A stretch of DNA of 64,000 nt from Blastomyces gilchristii SLH14081 (GCF_000003855.2 NW_003101674.1:2322250-2386249); one strand, 5' to 3'. Shown: positions 46,932 through 59,123, counted from the first letter of the stretch. Program-made: numbers and translations. Notes: a model not told the origin generated them from the sequence alone.

Positions 46932-47596
46932 TCAGTTGAAAGAGAGATGCTCGAGAGACGACATTGTATTTTACTCAGTAGAAATAACTACATCTCTCAA
47001 TACAGCTTGTCGATCTCCATACACATTAAACGAGTTGGCACGCTGACATTGTCCCTAACGCTCATCGAGCGCCCAGAAAGATATCCAGAGATTCCCTTCT
47101 CTTCCAGATGTGTGGGGTATATACAAATGATTAAAAAGAGATAAAAACACTTAAATTGAAAAATAAAAAGACCTATGTATAAATGGAGAGAAAAAGTGGA
47201 AGGGACAAGGGGAGGGGAGCAGGAGGAGAAAGGCTTGTATGGTGGGTGTGTTTGTTTGTCGCGGGGCGGGTCAATTTCAGGCATGTAATGGAAAAGGTTA
47301 CGAGGGGAGTAACGAAACCAAAGGCATCGCGAATGAACGTCGTAGAGCAAAGCACGAAAAGAGTGCTAAACAGTGTCACAAAATCCTGCCGGGTAGGGTA
47401 TGTCAACGCCTTGATTAATAGAGAGAAAAAAAAAAAAAGAAAAAGAAAAAAGACACAGCCACTCGCGGACGTATAGAAAGCAGAACAGAATCAGGAGATT
47501 GAATGCCCGGAGGAGAAACAGGGAACAAGAAAAATAAACCCGGAATCCGGTCAGTCGTTCTCGGAGCTCTCAATGCCCTCCAATACAGTGTGCTTC
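45661..47596. other. Spacer between GRDP and F-box genes
   Basis: Upstream region of the GRDP gene, then spacer with a TACGGAGTACGGAGTA pair near 46221 and a 27-nt poly-A at 46903-46929. 47100-47596 is the 3' flank of the F-box gene. Open frames lack recognisable domains. Confidence 0.5.
46903..46929. repeat. Poly-A tract (27 nt)
   Basis: Uninterrupted run of A in the spacer. Confidence 0.95.
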
Positions 47597-50500
47597 TCAC
47601 AGAATTGAACACCTACCCTCCCTTCTCTTTCTCCTCTCCCCATCAGCATCGCTCCATTCGGTCATTCCACCTCTCAACTCTTCAGCCATCCGGCGCTGTC
47701 CTACCTCTGCATCAGAATGAGAACTTGAAATCATTCGCCCTGAGCGGGGGTCGAAAAAGGCGCCACCCGTTCCGAACCTGCGGCGGGGTATGTCTTGGGA
47801 TCTTGGTCTAGATCGGTGAGTCTCTTGGTTTGAACGGACGGTGTAGAGGGTCTCCATACGGCGAGGTGGTTCATGAGACTGAAGGTGGGGGGAAGATAGA
47901 GCTTGGGGTTTTGTAATAACAGGTGAATTGTTGGGAGGAATGGTATGGCGGGGAATGGGGTGTGTGCTTATTGAATCCAATTGCGATGATCTCAAATGAG
48001 TTGACTGTCCACGTTGGGAAGAACTAGCATTGAAATTCCTTGCCGTTGGTTGGGACCCGTCTATAGTATCCTCAGTAGCGGACAATCGTCTGATTCCCGT
48101 GCGTCCGTGTTGGTGTGTATCAGAAGTGGCAGATGGAGATGCTGAATTGGCTTGTAAGTCAAATTGATTGGTAGGGCCGTTTCTACCAATCACTCGGACT
48201 GGCATATGGGTAGCTCCTAAAGAAGACCCAGAAACCATAGGTGAAATTGGGGACGAATTTTCCGCAGATGAGCCGTGGGGGAACCTAGGCCGGGGCAGCT
48301 CTGTCGAGGACGGTGAAATTTGTGTATTTACAACAAGCGGTTGAGACGGAAGGGAAAGGTTAGTTGGCGCAGAGCCACCTCTATGATTCAGCACGGGTGG
48401 CACTATCGGACGGCGTTCACTAGACTGAATCTCGGTTGGAGTCATCGTCCCGGGTACGCCATCGGTAGCTGCTCTTGCATGACTAGGAGGGTATGGAGAG
48501 GTATTATTCCTTCCGAGTGGATTACCTTGGCGCAGGGTATCCGGGGATTGTCCTGCCCTCGTCCTAGGAACAGGAATACGCTCCATGGTTGACCTCGTTC
48601 GTTCCATAGCGTTCTGTGAGATAGAGCCAAATCGGGATGTTTGTGTCCGTCGGAGGTCGCGGGAAGCATTTCCATTACGCATCCGTGGGGCGGGGTTGGT
48701 CGGCGAGGGTAGCAACGTTCTTTGAATATGATCCGGGAGAGGCTGATCTGCGTCGGGGGTATAAGGCGGTGGTGGAGGAACCCAGTTATCGGCATCACTT
48801 TCGTGTGGTACCACTGGTCGCCGGTTTACTAAGACTGAATTTGCGTAGCGAGCATTTTGGAAGCGATTCCTGTTGGCTGCAGCGGTAGCGGCTCCATTAA
48901 GAAGGCTTTGGGACCGTGGCTGGGTGTTTGAATACGGAACCTCGATAGCCTGGAGGTCAACAGATAGGGTGAGATCTGTGGGGGAACTAGGCTGCGATAA
49001 ACTATTTCGATTCCCCCTGGTTGGGACCGGTGGAGTTTCAATATGCGAACTTCCAATACTCGCACGATGCCTAGCGAGCGTACCAGAGCGCTCAATGACA
49101 GCATTACGATCTCGCCCCAGTCCGCCACGTCTATTAACCCGCGTCCTCCTTCTCTCTAGCTCAACCTCGACAGCCATGCTTGAATCCCGTTCCGGTAATG
49201 GTATGGGCTCTGCCTCGCCCACTTCAATTGTCAACTCAACTGCCTTTCCATTAGTCGGTGAACGCGCAAAATCAAAAATGGCAATCCTGCCACCATCTAC
49301 TGGCAGAAGATCATCGCCCATTTCTCCCAGGAAAGAGTTAACACCCCCAGGAGCTGCTGCCACGAGCCGCTGGAAACGTTTCTCTCTAGGGTTTCCTAGG
49401 TTGACGCCGTCTACCCATTTTATTGCCGTGATATCATTCATGGATGATAGGGACCGCCCATGGATCAAGTGACTGGGCGGTTTTACCACCTTGTTGAGCC
49501 TCTGTGAATTTGTACGAACTGGCCGTGAACCCCAATTTCTTTCTAGGACGACATTTTGTGCTGACGGTCGATCCGAAACATCTGGAATGCCGTATAGCCA
49601 CATCCCGGAATCTTGGAAACCCAATACCAATAGCTCCCCATTACAGCCTGCCGTAGGGGCAAAGCATGGGCCGGGTTCTTTTATCTCACCGTCTCCACCA
49701 GGTCCTACGAAGTACGTAAACCCACCCCGCGCATCATCGATTTGGCCAAGGCGAAAAACTTGCAACTGGGTGTCATATCCAACAATCCAAGTAACGCCTT
49801 CATCAGCAACTGTCGACGGAATCAGTGTGACGTTATTGTAACCAATCGTGATGTCCGGAGATAATATCTGAGTTGTCCACATTCGGGACTGCAGCTCTGG
49901 CGAAGGCAGTTCTGAATCTAGGTCCATATAAAGAGGTGGTGAGATGGATACCATTCTGGCCTCGAGAGGATCATTTGACGAGCCAACTAGCATCAAACCA
50001 TCCCGTGAGAACGATAACATATCGGTATGAAAACATCGCACAGCCCTGCGATCAGTTGCCAGTGCCCTCTCCCCCAAAGCATGCACCTCGATACCGCCAT
50101 CATAAGAAATAGCTAAAACTGTCCCTTCGGGAGATAAGGAGATTGTCCGGGGAACATTGTCCAACGTAATGGCCTGGATTAGGTTTACATTCCCATTAAT
50201 GAGGCGATAAACATTCGCTTGGTGAATAGAGGAAACCACCGCCAATAGGCTTGCGTCTTCGACTATTGCAGCCGTGACAGGCCGTCGCAGAGTCTTTAAT
50301 TCGTAAGAAACAGATATTGGGTCTGTGGATAAGTCAATCACGAAAATTCTAGACGAACTTAACGCCAGTAATTGTCGCCCATTTGCCGAGAAAGTAAACT
50401 GAAAAGCTTCTCCTTGGGGAAACGCGGATGATGAACATGCTGAAGCCGAAATGAGATTGATCAGGGTTTTTTGGGGTCTGAGAAATGATTCGAACAAATT

Positions 50501-51107
50501 TCTCCTAGTTTCGCGGGCAAACCTCCTCTTCAACTGCCAGAGATCTTCTAATATCCAAGGGCGCTGCACGCTGTCATTGTTTCGCAAAACAGTGGATGTA
50601 CAACAATCTAGATGATAGCGATACAGCTCAGGAAGATCAGACACTGTCCGCCATTTCCTATTTAACAGAGCGAGAGACGCGAAAGCGTTTGCGTCAACAG
50701 TATACAAAATCCTAAACAAGAAATGTGAGCCCCATTCAACAGATATCGGAATTATTTCTTCTTTTCATATTACCTTCCGTATTGGGAAGGAAATAATAAA
50801 AAATAATAAAAATAGATAGCCTGCATATTCGTGGCGCAGGAAGAGGAAGATCTTAAGACTTAACTTACCTCTCAATTATTTGATGTGGAAGAGAACCTAG
50901 TAAATCACAGCCCTGGGATTGAGGATTTTTTGAACCTCCATCGTTCTGCTGTCGCGTTTCGCTTGTTGAAGGCCTCCAGGAGGGAGGTCTGTCATCAGCA
51001 GGGGAGGGCGTCAATGGACTTGCAACCGCATCGAGGGTCATATCTGGTTCAACACTGGCGGGATTCTCGATACGATTCCAGGGTGAATTAGAATCACCGT
51101 CTTCCAT
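47597..51107 (-). CDS. F-box protein with beta-propeller-like region and CaaX-like tail
   Basis: Exons 50869-51107 and 47597-50711, joined GAG-AG|G-ATT (intron GTAAGT..TTTAG); 3354 nt, 1117 aa. Start ATG 51107 (MEDGDSNSPW). The F-box spans about residues 66-110 and is created by the splice: LLGSLPHQIIERIL then YTVDANAFASLALLNRKWR. Residues about 165-480 contain repeated strands of propeller type (FSANGRQLLALSSS, LSPEGTVLAISYDG, FSRDGLMLVGSS). The remainder is disordered and Ser/Pro/Arg/Asn-rich. The last residues are RREGRCSIL, so Cys-Ser-Ile-Leu fits a CaaX box of geranylgeranyl type. Likely role: substrate adaptor of an SCF ubiquitin ligase, perhaps membrane-tethered; the substrate is unknown. 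F-box and frame are well supported; lipidation is inference. Confidence 0.85.
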
Positions 51108-52207
51108 GGCCGTGGCGAGAATTCCTTGCAACTACACATCATCAATGGTAGGGCTCAAAGTATCTGGTAGGGCCGCACATGTCATGGCGATGTTGGTAGT
51201 TGGGAATGTCATTTGTCTCGTCTTTGTTTCGTGTGCGTACATCCGAGCCCGCAACTAACAAGAAGGCCGAACTTGAGTTGGGCCCTGTCTTGGGGCTGTG
51301 TTGGAACTGGGAGATAAATTGCAAGCAGTTTCTGTAACCTTCACAATATCTGCAGGAAATAGGACCTATAACCATGCCCTTGCTGGCAGAAGTGCCGTGA
51401 TGGGATTCGCCGCGATCGACCTCTCTAATCCTGAAGAACCGATGAAAAGTTGGCCATTGCAGATGCGACCGCCGGCAGGAGATTGAGACGAGCTTTGTGT
51501 TCTGGATCCTAAAATAGCAACTTATCACTGCTCCAATGCTAGTCACACACCCACGCCAATCGTATCCTCGTTGGTCCATCCCTTCATCTGGCGCCCAGAT
51601 TTGCGGTCGCCAGGCTAGCGCTCTGGTGGCCAATAGTTAAATGTCAGCAGCGGATGCGACCACGGTGGGCCAGGTAGTTAAATAACTAGTTAGCTCAGTA
51701 AGCAGCCAGGTTCTCCGTCTGCTTCCTGCAGGATTGCGTTGTTCTTTTAAATCATTTTAATTTGATTCTAGGGTTTTTTTGCCGGTCTATCAACTTCTCC
51801 CCTACTTTTAGTTCCAGATGGTCAGGTCCCGTTGTAAGGTAAGATTCCATACGCGGAGTACATAACATACATATACATAACATAGCTCGGAGTACACGCG
51901 ATCTTCACACAATAACATCTGGAGCCTTGGTGTTAAACCAACCCGATTATTTCCAAACTGCCCTGAATGAGTGGCAAGGCTCGGATTGTTTATCCTGAGT
52001 TTGGTTCAACTCTTTCTCGAAAAACAACAGATGGGTGGATTCTAGTTACATAGTTCGGGGTAAGATCTTGTCTAAGTAGTCTAAAAATCCCCCCCCCCCT
52101 ATAGAGATAAATGATTGTGAATAATCTCTCATATATCAATTGAATACTTTCACGTCATTGCAAGGATCGAAGCCGGCACGACTCGAACAATAACAGAGGT
52201 TCTCACC
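51108..52207. other. Spacer upstream of F-box gene and before kinase pseudogene
   Basis: Contains the F-box gene promoter. A minus-strand open frame of about 160 codons at 51142-51633 shows no recognisable domain. The second copy of the shared ~100-bp segment lies at 52094-52190, just ahead of the kinase pseudogene. Confidence 0.45.
52094..52190. repeat. Copy 2 of the ~100-bp segment shared with 31 kb
   Basis: Identical to 30992-31094 apart from a 6-nt deletion and a longer C run at its left end. Same orientation. It ends in GACTCGAACAA and is followed 17 nt later by the first ATG of the kinase relic. Confidence 0.92.
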
Positions 52208-53877
52208 ATGGTTGTTTGCATCTCTCCCTGGTTGGTATCACGACCGTTCGTATTCTATGGTCGGATACCATATCATTTCCATGCTACTCGTCGCACTTCT
52301 ATCTCAGATCGCTACCATGCGCCTGCGATGATGATGAGGAGCTCGTTTCTCGTTCGAAACTGCTCGACTGCATCCCAGAATCCTCACCGACTTCTCCTCC
52401 ATGATATGAAACTGGAAGAAGAGCTCCCAGGTTACAATCCCATTCTATCCAGTCAGGCTGGGAGATGTATTCGAGTCCAGATATCAAGTCATTGCGAAGC
52501 TCGGGTTTGGAGTGGGTTCGAGTGTATGGCTCTGCCGAGACTTAGAGTGAGAAATGAAGCGATCACAACATCCAGGCAGCCCTTTGAGTTCAAGTACCTG
52601 ATGCGTTTTAGGTCCGGTGACTACCTAACTCTGAAAGTCTGCACCTGCAGAAAGGTGGCTGGTGTAACTGCCCAGTCTACCAACGAAGCGGCTGTAACGA
52701 GACATATTCGAGCCAGCGATTATGAACATCCTGGTGACAGATACCTCCGCCTGATACTCAGAGAGTTCACCATCCACGGGCCTGGGGGTGAACACAGATG
52801 CCTACTGTATACACCTCAGGGAATGACTTTTAAGGAGTTCCGCAATTTACTGCCAAACCGGTTGCTGAATAAGGCACTCCTTCAGCAGACATATCAGTTA
52901 ATCTTGATTGGGCTCGATCTTCTGCACCAACTAGGTGTGGTACATACAGGTATGATTCTGTGTTTTATCTAGAACAGGCTTCTTCACTACGATGTGCGTA
53001 TGCATATTCCTCCGCTGACATTCTTAATCTCTTTTAGATATATCGCCTAATAATATCCTCCTGGGTGCCCAGAGCTCCTCTATTTTTTTCTAAAATCGAG
53101 CAGTCTGAGTTAGAACATCCTAGCGCCCGCAAAGTCTTCAGGGACCGGGTCATCTATCAATCCCAATATATGCTCATAACCGATGGCACGCCAGTGCTTT
53201 GTGACTTTGGAGCTGCCTGGATTGGCGAAGGGAAACATCGAGGCGATGTCATGCCTGACTTCTATCGTGCACCAGAGGTGATTCTTGGGATGGAATGGGA
53301 CTGCAAGATTGACATCTGGTCAATTGGAGTCATGGTGAGTCACCTGCAGAACTAAACCATTACCCGCAGAACGCCCGCAGAACATGCTCGAGATCTTTGC
53401 ATACCAAAGCGCTAGGAGCGCGTATCTACTCACGATATGGCAGATATGGGATTTATTTGAAGGCGGTCGCCTTTTTTACGCCTTCAGAAACCGCATTCTG
53501 GATGATGAGCAACATCTTGCTGAAATGGTTGCTCTCATGGGACCTCCACCCCAGAGCTTCCTTCAAAGGAGTGAGAAATGCCGTAATTACTGGGATGTAG
53601 AAGGAGAGTATCTTGCCATATCACCTGCTCATCCCCCGGAAGAGATTATAAAGCTGAAATTATTCTAGGACGGTGGAATGCGACAACGCCCATTCCCGAT
53701 CAGTCATTTGACACGAAAGAGTGGCGTCTAGAAGGTGACGATCACTGGCTGTTGTTGGATTTTCTTAGCAAAATATTCAGGTGGCTTCCCGAAGAACGCG
53801 CTTCAGCACAGGAGTTAATATCCAATCCATTTCTGATGCAGCATCATGAACGACCACAAATAGCTAACACATCATGA
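52208..53877 (+). pseudogene. SRPK-like protein kinase pseudogene
   Basis: Pieces of an SR-protein-kinase-like domain are read in order but in several frames: [10 protein letters not shown], then (shifted near 52445) [20 protein letters not shown] and [11 protein letters not shown], then after a probable intron LTLKVC, HPGDRYLRLIL, LHQLGVVHT-DISPNNILLG across an intron, then (shift at the 7-T run 53083-53089) SELEHPSARK, VLCDFGAAW, FYRAPEVILGMEWDCKIDIW, after another intron IWDLFEGGRLFYAF, and finally (shift near 53660) GRWNATTPIPDQSFD and EERASAQELISNPFL. The HTDIS and DFG motifs are kept, so loss is by small indels, not by active-site change. At least three frameshifts make a functional kinase unlikely. 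SRPK-like kinases occur as expanded families in some eurotiomycetes, so this may be a dead paralogue. Confidence 0.88.
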
Positions 53878-54400
53878 GTCTAGAACTGAGGCATTGTCTA
53901 AGACAACGTAAATATCCTCTTTTGGGAAAGTCCGTGTACTCTTCTTACAAGGATTTGAAGGGGTTGTGTGAAATCTACTGAGTTTTTCTTGTAATCTCTC
54001 AACTCTGAACCTTTCAGGCTGAACGGTAGTATAACTCATCTTCGTAATCATGCTTAATCGTTGGTTACCTATGAACCTTGGTCGCTAGTTATTTAGCCAA
54101 GAGCCCCTTTTTTACCCCAAGAAAATACGGAATGCGGAATGGTCGGCTAGTATAACCACGTGATAAATTCCGCTCACCCTTAGCCGATGGATTGCCGGAG
54201 TGGAATGATTTACAAGACGGTGATATGCTGCAATTGTTCAACCCGCTACTATCAATGTCATGCTTTTTACGTATTTGTTCCATTTGAATGTACTTAGGTT
54301 CGCTGCATTGATGGAAGATGCTATTATTTGCCAATAATCCTTGAATATTCGTCGCCTCTTTTTGATGCCTCATTGATGCCCAGATGAAGGTGTGGATAAC
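53878..54400. other. Spacer before the second Zn2Cys6 gene
   Basis: Upstream region of the following transcription-factor gene; no coding region supported. Confidence 0.5.
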
Positions 54401-56723
54401 ATGTCCGTAACCACCAGCCCTCCCCCGAAAGGGGCCTCAAAAGATTATCATTCGGCTCCTATCTCTACTGGCGCTCGTCCTTACAGGTCTCACAAAATTC
54501 GTGCCTGTGATTTATGCCGCAAAAGGAAATCTCGATGCACTGTGGATCTGCCAGGCGAGTCATGCCTTCTTTGCCGCGTTCAAGGGGCGGATTGTCACTA
54601 CCGTGAAGGTCCGATAAAGCCTGTTGGAACTCGGTTTTATGACCCGAATACTGGGGATAGTGGAACACCTCTCAGCGGTTCGCAGACTCCACAGAAACGA
54701 CTTCGGACCCATCAATCCCCAGGCCTCTCAGGGGTTCCAACATTGGCTGATGAGACGCCTAGCCCAAATAGAAGGTCCGCTCCGCGAAGTGACAGCCAAG
54801 CTGATCACAGTTCTCCACGCGCCTTTGGAGAACCATTTGGAGAATCGGTCCATATTGTTGGGCCAGTTGCTGCTGAGGATGCTCAGGTTATTGAGAGGTT
54901 CATGCCATCAGAGAGCTCGAAAAAGCGATCGGATGCTAAGGCTCCATACAATGTATACTCCAACGATCCTAAGAAACCAATTCTTTACACGACGGTGTCA
55001 AGACGCAGACAAGGCCTACGGACAACTGGAATCCCCGGTGAGAGCCAGAAAGAAATTCTCGAGCAGATTCTTGGCCCATTTAAGCACGATCTGGTAAAAA
55101 TGTATGCGAGAACTTCCCAATCTTGTGTGCCAATTCGGATTTCTCTAATTTCGTACGAACAATTAGCTTTCTGGACAGAATAAACTCTTCATTCCTCATA
55201 TTCGATGAAACTTCCTTCCTGGAATCCAATAGAACGGACAATGGAAGCCTCCCACCAGCTCTGATGTGCCAAGTATATGCCCAGTCTCTCATCTACTGGG
55301 ACCAGTCTCGTGTTTTGGCGCCACATCCCAAACCAGACATTCGATACGCGGTTAATCTTGCAGTAGCTGCATTACACGAGGAGTTTTCTGCTCCAGGGTT
55401 ATCAACTTTAAGCGCTTCTTTGATAGACCTAACAGGCAGACCAATTTTCTCCATGACCGGTAATGCAATTAATAGCGGTCGCACAGTGGCTCTTTCTCAT
55501 TCCCTTGGCCTCAATCGTGACCCGAGTTGTTGGAAATTGTCACGGGCTGAAAAACATCAGCGTATTCGCTTGTGGTGGGGTGTACTCATCCATGACCGGT
55601 GGTACGTTTATCTTGTTGTCTATTCTCACTAGCTTAACTACGTTTTATGGACTGAAAGAAAGTACAGGGCGAGCCACGGCCATGGTGTTCCTCCACAAAT
55701 CAATAAAAACCAATACGATGTACCACTTCCTACGGTTCAAGTCCTAATCCCGCAAGGAAGCCCTAGTCAGCAGAGGATAAAATCAGCGGAGTGTTACATT
55801 GCGTTGTGTCAGCTCACCGAGACTCTAGGCGATCTACTCCCGCTGATATATGGATTGCAACCAAAATCACAAAACGAGACTTCTAAAACGCTTCGAAAAT
55901 TGCGGACAAATTTAGATTCGTGGGAAGATTCACTTCCAGAATGGCTGAAGAGCTCCCCTGCAGATTCTCCAACTCCTGTTTCGGGATCAAGCAGCTTATA
56001 TCTCGCGTGGTTAACTTTGAAAATGCTCATTTGCCGTGTTGAATTACAGGTAATATCGCCGTTAATGTCTCGTAATTTAAAAGACTTTTTTCATGAGTAC
56101 CTAACGTTCACTTGTAGGAAATCAATAATTCGGATAACCCAACCAATCCTGAAGGGCGGCAGTATTTCCAGACCGAATGTAGGAGAGCAGCCGAAGATGT
56201 GGTGGAATTCATGATCTCGTTGAAAAGATCTAATTTTGACGAATTCTGGCTGCCTTGTAAGTCATTCTAAGGGGATCATGACTCGTAAGAAAGAGTATAC
56301 TTATACTTTGATGCAGATAGCGCTTACCACCTCACGTCAACCGCGACACTTTTGGTCCGATGTGCCCTCGAAACGTCCGACTCAGACATCGCCCGATCTT
56401 GCCTTTCCAAGGTAGATGTACTTCGTGATGCACTATACCGAGCCCGAGTAGAGTATGACTGGGATCTTGCCGATATGTGTCTTGATCATTGCGAACGGAT
56501 CTTGACCAAACAACCTGGAATCACTTCCGATGAGGCGCCAGGCGCGGATCAAACCAATCAACCGCCCGATCTTGCTGCTCTCCCTCTTCCAGATAATCTA
56601 ACGCAGAATGACATTGTCAATGACATGATGTCGATCTCTGGCACATTCGGTACAATGGATGGGTTCCCATTTGATATGACAGGGATCTGGGATGTATCCG
56701 GATGGCAAGATGACTTTGGCTAA
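54401..56723 (+). CDS. Zn2Cys6 transcription factor, 5 exons
   Basis: Exons 54401-55101, 55167-55601, 55668-56049, 56118-56256 and 56317-56723; all introns GT..AG, phases agree, 2064 nt, 687 aa. ATG 54401 (MSVTTSPPPKG). The zinc cluster at about residues 36-66 has CDLCRKRKSRC and CLLCRVQGADC. After a Ser/Pro-rich linker comes the fungal middle-homology region (about 230-520): ILGPFKHDLVKIFLDRINSS, FLIFDETSF, YAQSLIYWDQS, ALSHSLGLNRDPSCWKLS, RIRLWWGVLIHDRW. The tail has TATLLVRCALET and ends GIWDVSGWQDDFG, acidic-aromatic as in activation domains. A nuclear regulator; target genes unknown. Neighbours (a dead kinase and repeats) give no pathway hint. All junctions restore family-like sequence, so the model is firm. 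Confidence 0.9.
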
Positions 56724-57950
56724 ATTTAGAGAAAACAGCAAGACAGACGTGGCCGCTTCTTTCTAAATGACAGCCCTGCCAGAGCATAGTTGTCACAAGA
56801 CGATGAGACATATGAAAGTGATTTTGCGGATGCATTATAGCGGCTGACCACAAAAATAATAATAATGACAGTCAAATATTGAGCGGAATGTACTCCTCGG
56901 CGAGTGGAAGTTTTAGTTTCCCGATCTTTTCTGGCGAAGTTTTCTCCAACCACTAAAGTACTTTCCCACATGAGGGGACCGGCAATGCAATAGCCAACTT
57001 CGAGGGGTATTCTATAAAATGCAACTCTACCTACCTCTCCTAAAATGTATGGAATTTACTTCTTCAATTGGTCTTCTGTCTCAGTCGAAATAACGACTCT
57101 ACGACCTGCAAAGTTAAAATATACTCCATATCGTCCCTTTAATTAAGTCACCCCTACCCGCTTCAACGGAATCAACTTCCCGCAATAACTCCCAGCGTTA
57201 GCGATATTCCCAGCAACTTAGCTCCTAAGATAAAACCAGAGTCTGTGGAGAATGACGTGAATAAAACGTACAGATACTCAGCAATGCCGAACAAGGCCGA
57301 ACCTGACAAGGGCCATCCATCCAGAAAGCAGGGGATGACTTCAGGTCCGATGTTTCGACAGTACCTACGGAAAACATAATACAGGTGAGGAAAGCCGCTT
57401 TACTCCCAGCAAAAGGACAACTCTACATCGTCCAATTTGGTTGGATAGTGACGTGCACTGTCTTATAGCAGCTTCAATCCATTTGATCCAAGGACAAATG
57501 ATACAAGGAGGACATATTAAAAGTTCGGTATTTCGCTGATACCAGTAGGCAATTCTCGAAGCCTCAGTTGGGGCCAAGATATACGACGAAGCCGGTGACA
57601 CCTCTGTCAAGTGCTTCAAAATAAGCTCACGAGCTTACAGGCAAAGAAGCCGCGCGGTGAGCGCTTTCAGGGACGATGTGAAACCAAATTTGCCTCCGCA
57701 CGCACCTGGTGCAGCCTCCCATACAGTTTTGTTAGATCATCGCGCCCATGTTTACTGCTGGGAATTGGGAGCTCTCCCGGCATTATCGCAGGCTTTGGTG
57801 ACCCTCGTGATTCCTAGTAATGGGATATATTTGACGCTGAAAGATGTGAAGAAGAGTATGCTCTTAGGAGAGAACCGTGAGTTTCCCATTATTATTATTA
57901 TTATTATTATAAGTATCAAACGCTCGCTTACGCTCGCTATGCTGCTTGCG
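56724..57950. other. Spacer at the edge of the repeat block
   Basis: 3' flank of the transcription factor, then about 1 kb without a recognisable gene. Open frames at 57365-57619 (minus) and 57611-57870 (plus) have protein-like composition but no domain I can name. An (ATT)n microsatellite lies at about 57890-57912, followed by CGCTCGCTTACGCTCGCTAT. Confidence 0.4.
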
Positions 57951-58370
57951 CAGCCCCCTCTACCACTTTCACTCTCTACCCCTACCCCCCCTTATCACCC
58001 CTTCCACCCCCTACCCCCTCTACCACCCACCACCGCCTCTACCACCCCGCAGCCCCCCCTACCACTTCCACTCTCTACCCTTTACCCCCCCCTTACCTTG
58101 CCACCCCATCCACCCCTTCTACCCCCCACCCCCTCTACCACCACCACCGCCTCTACCGCCCCGCAGCCCTCTACCACTTCCACCTCCTGCCTCTATCTCT
58201 CTCTTACCACCCCTTCCACCCCTTCCACCCTCTACCACCTCTACCACCACTGCCCCTACCGCCCCGCAGCTCTCTCTACCACTTCCACCCCCTACTCCTA
58301 CCTCTCTACCCCCTTCTTACCACCCCGACCACCCCTCTCACCTCTACCACTCTCTTCCACTCTGGATCAC
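57951..58370. repeat. Pyrimidine-rich minisatellite, ~100-115-bp period
   Basis: Four diverged units each begin CGCAGCCCYCTCTACCACTT-like; the CAG starts lie near 57951, 58050, 58164 and 58267, spaced 99, 114 and 103 nt. The plus strand is almost only C and T with ACC triplets, so both plus frames are open and read Pro/Leu/Thr/Ser/Tyr repeats; I regard them as artefacts. It marks the border between the gene-bearing region and the AT-rich block. Confidence 0.85.
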
Positions 58371-59123
58371 CTCTATCATCATTATCAGATTAATCAGAGC
58401 TGTACAGGCTGCAGAGCTGGCTGTTCAATCTCATTCATGAATTCAAAGAGATGCACAGGACATCACATGAGATCATGTTACAGAGCATTTACACAGCATA
58501 GCTAGACTGACCGTGTGACCGTGTCTGGGACCAGGACCAAACTTTACAGTTGTCACGTTGCCTAAAAGCATTACTCTGATCATGGTTTGTGTTCATTACA
58601 TTGATTCCAAATCACATTATTTCAAATATTAAAGATTTCAGATTCACTTTTCAAATAAAAATCTAGTCTCAGTTAAAGAATATGTTTGAATTCTTAGTCA
58701 CATTTTCATTCTGATCTTATTATTACAAATGATATTAAATAAGATTATGAAATTATTTCTCACTTATATAATATTATAACATAGTACTCATTTGTTAAAA
58801 ATTCAATAGAGAGTATTATTAAATATTATTACTTTTCTAAATATAGATTATAATTCATATAATTTTAATTATAAAAAAATATAAAATATAAAAAAAAATA
58901 AAAAAATAAAAAATAAAATAAAAAGAAAAAAATAAAAAGAAATTAAAAAAAATCAAGTTTACAGAGCTGCAGTACTTTTAAAATACTTATTTCTCAGAGT
59001 TTTTATAATATTTATCATTAACTGTATATCTCTTATAATAAGAATAATACAGCTGTAATAAGCTATTATCTTAATATTATCTAATAAATAATCAGTATAT
59101 ATCTGTATAAATGTAAATAATTA
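58371..59123. other. AT-rich, CpG-poor repeat relic
   Basis: From about 58390 composition becomes AT-rich and CpG is nearly absent after 58520. An A-rich run with scattered T lies at 58873-58950. No coding remnant is legible. Probably hypermutated mobile DNA. Confidence 0.5.

Noticed and set aside
54000..57000. Possible secondary-metabolite cluster around the second Zn2Cys6 gene
   Set aside because: No PKS, NRPS, terpene synthase, P450 or dedicated transporter lies nearby; neighbours are a dead kinase and repeats.
57657..58505. 282-codon open frame rich in Pro/Leu/Thr/Ser/Tyr
   Set aside because: It runs through the pyrimidine minisatellite, where two frames are open because the strand lacks purines; the listed start is GTG, and no domain is seen.
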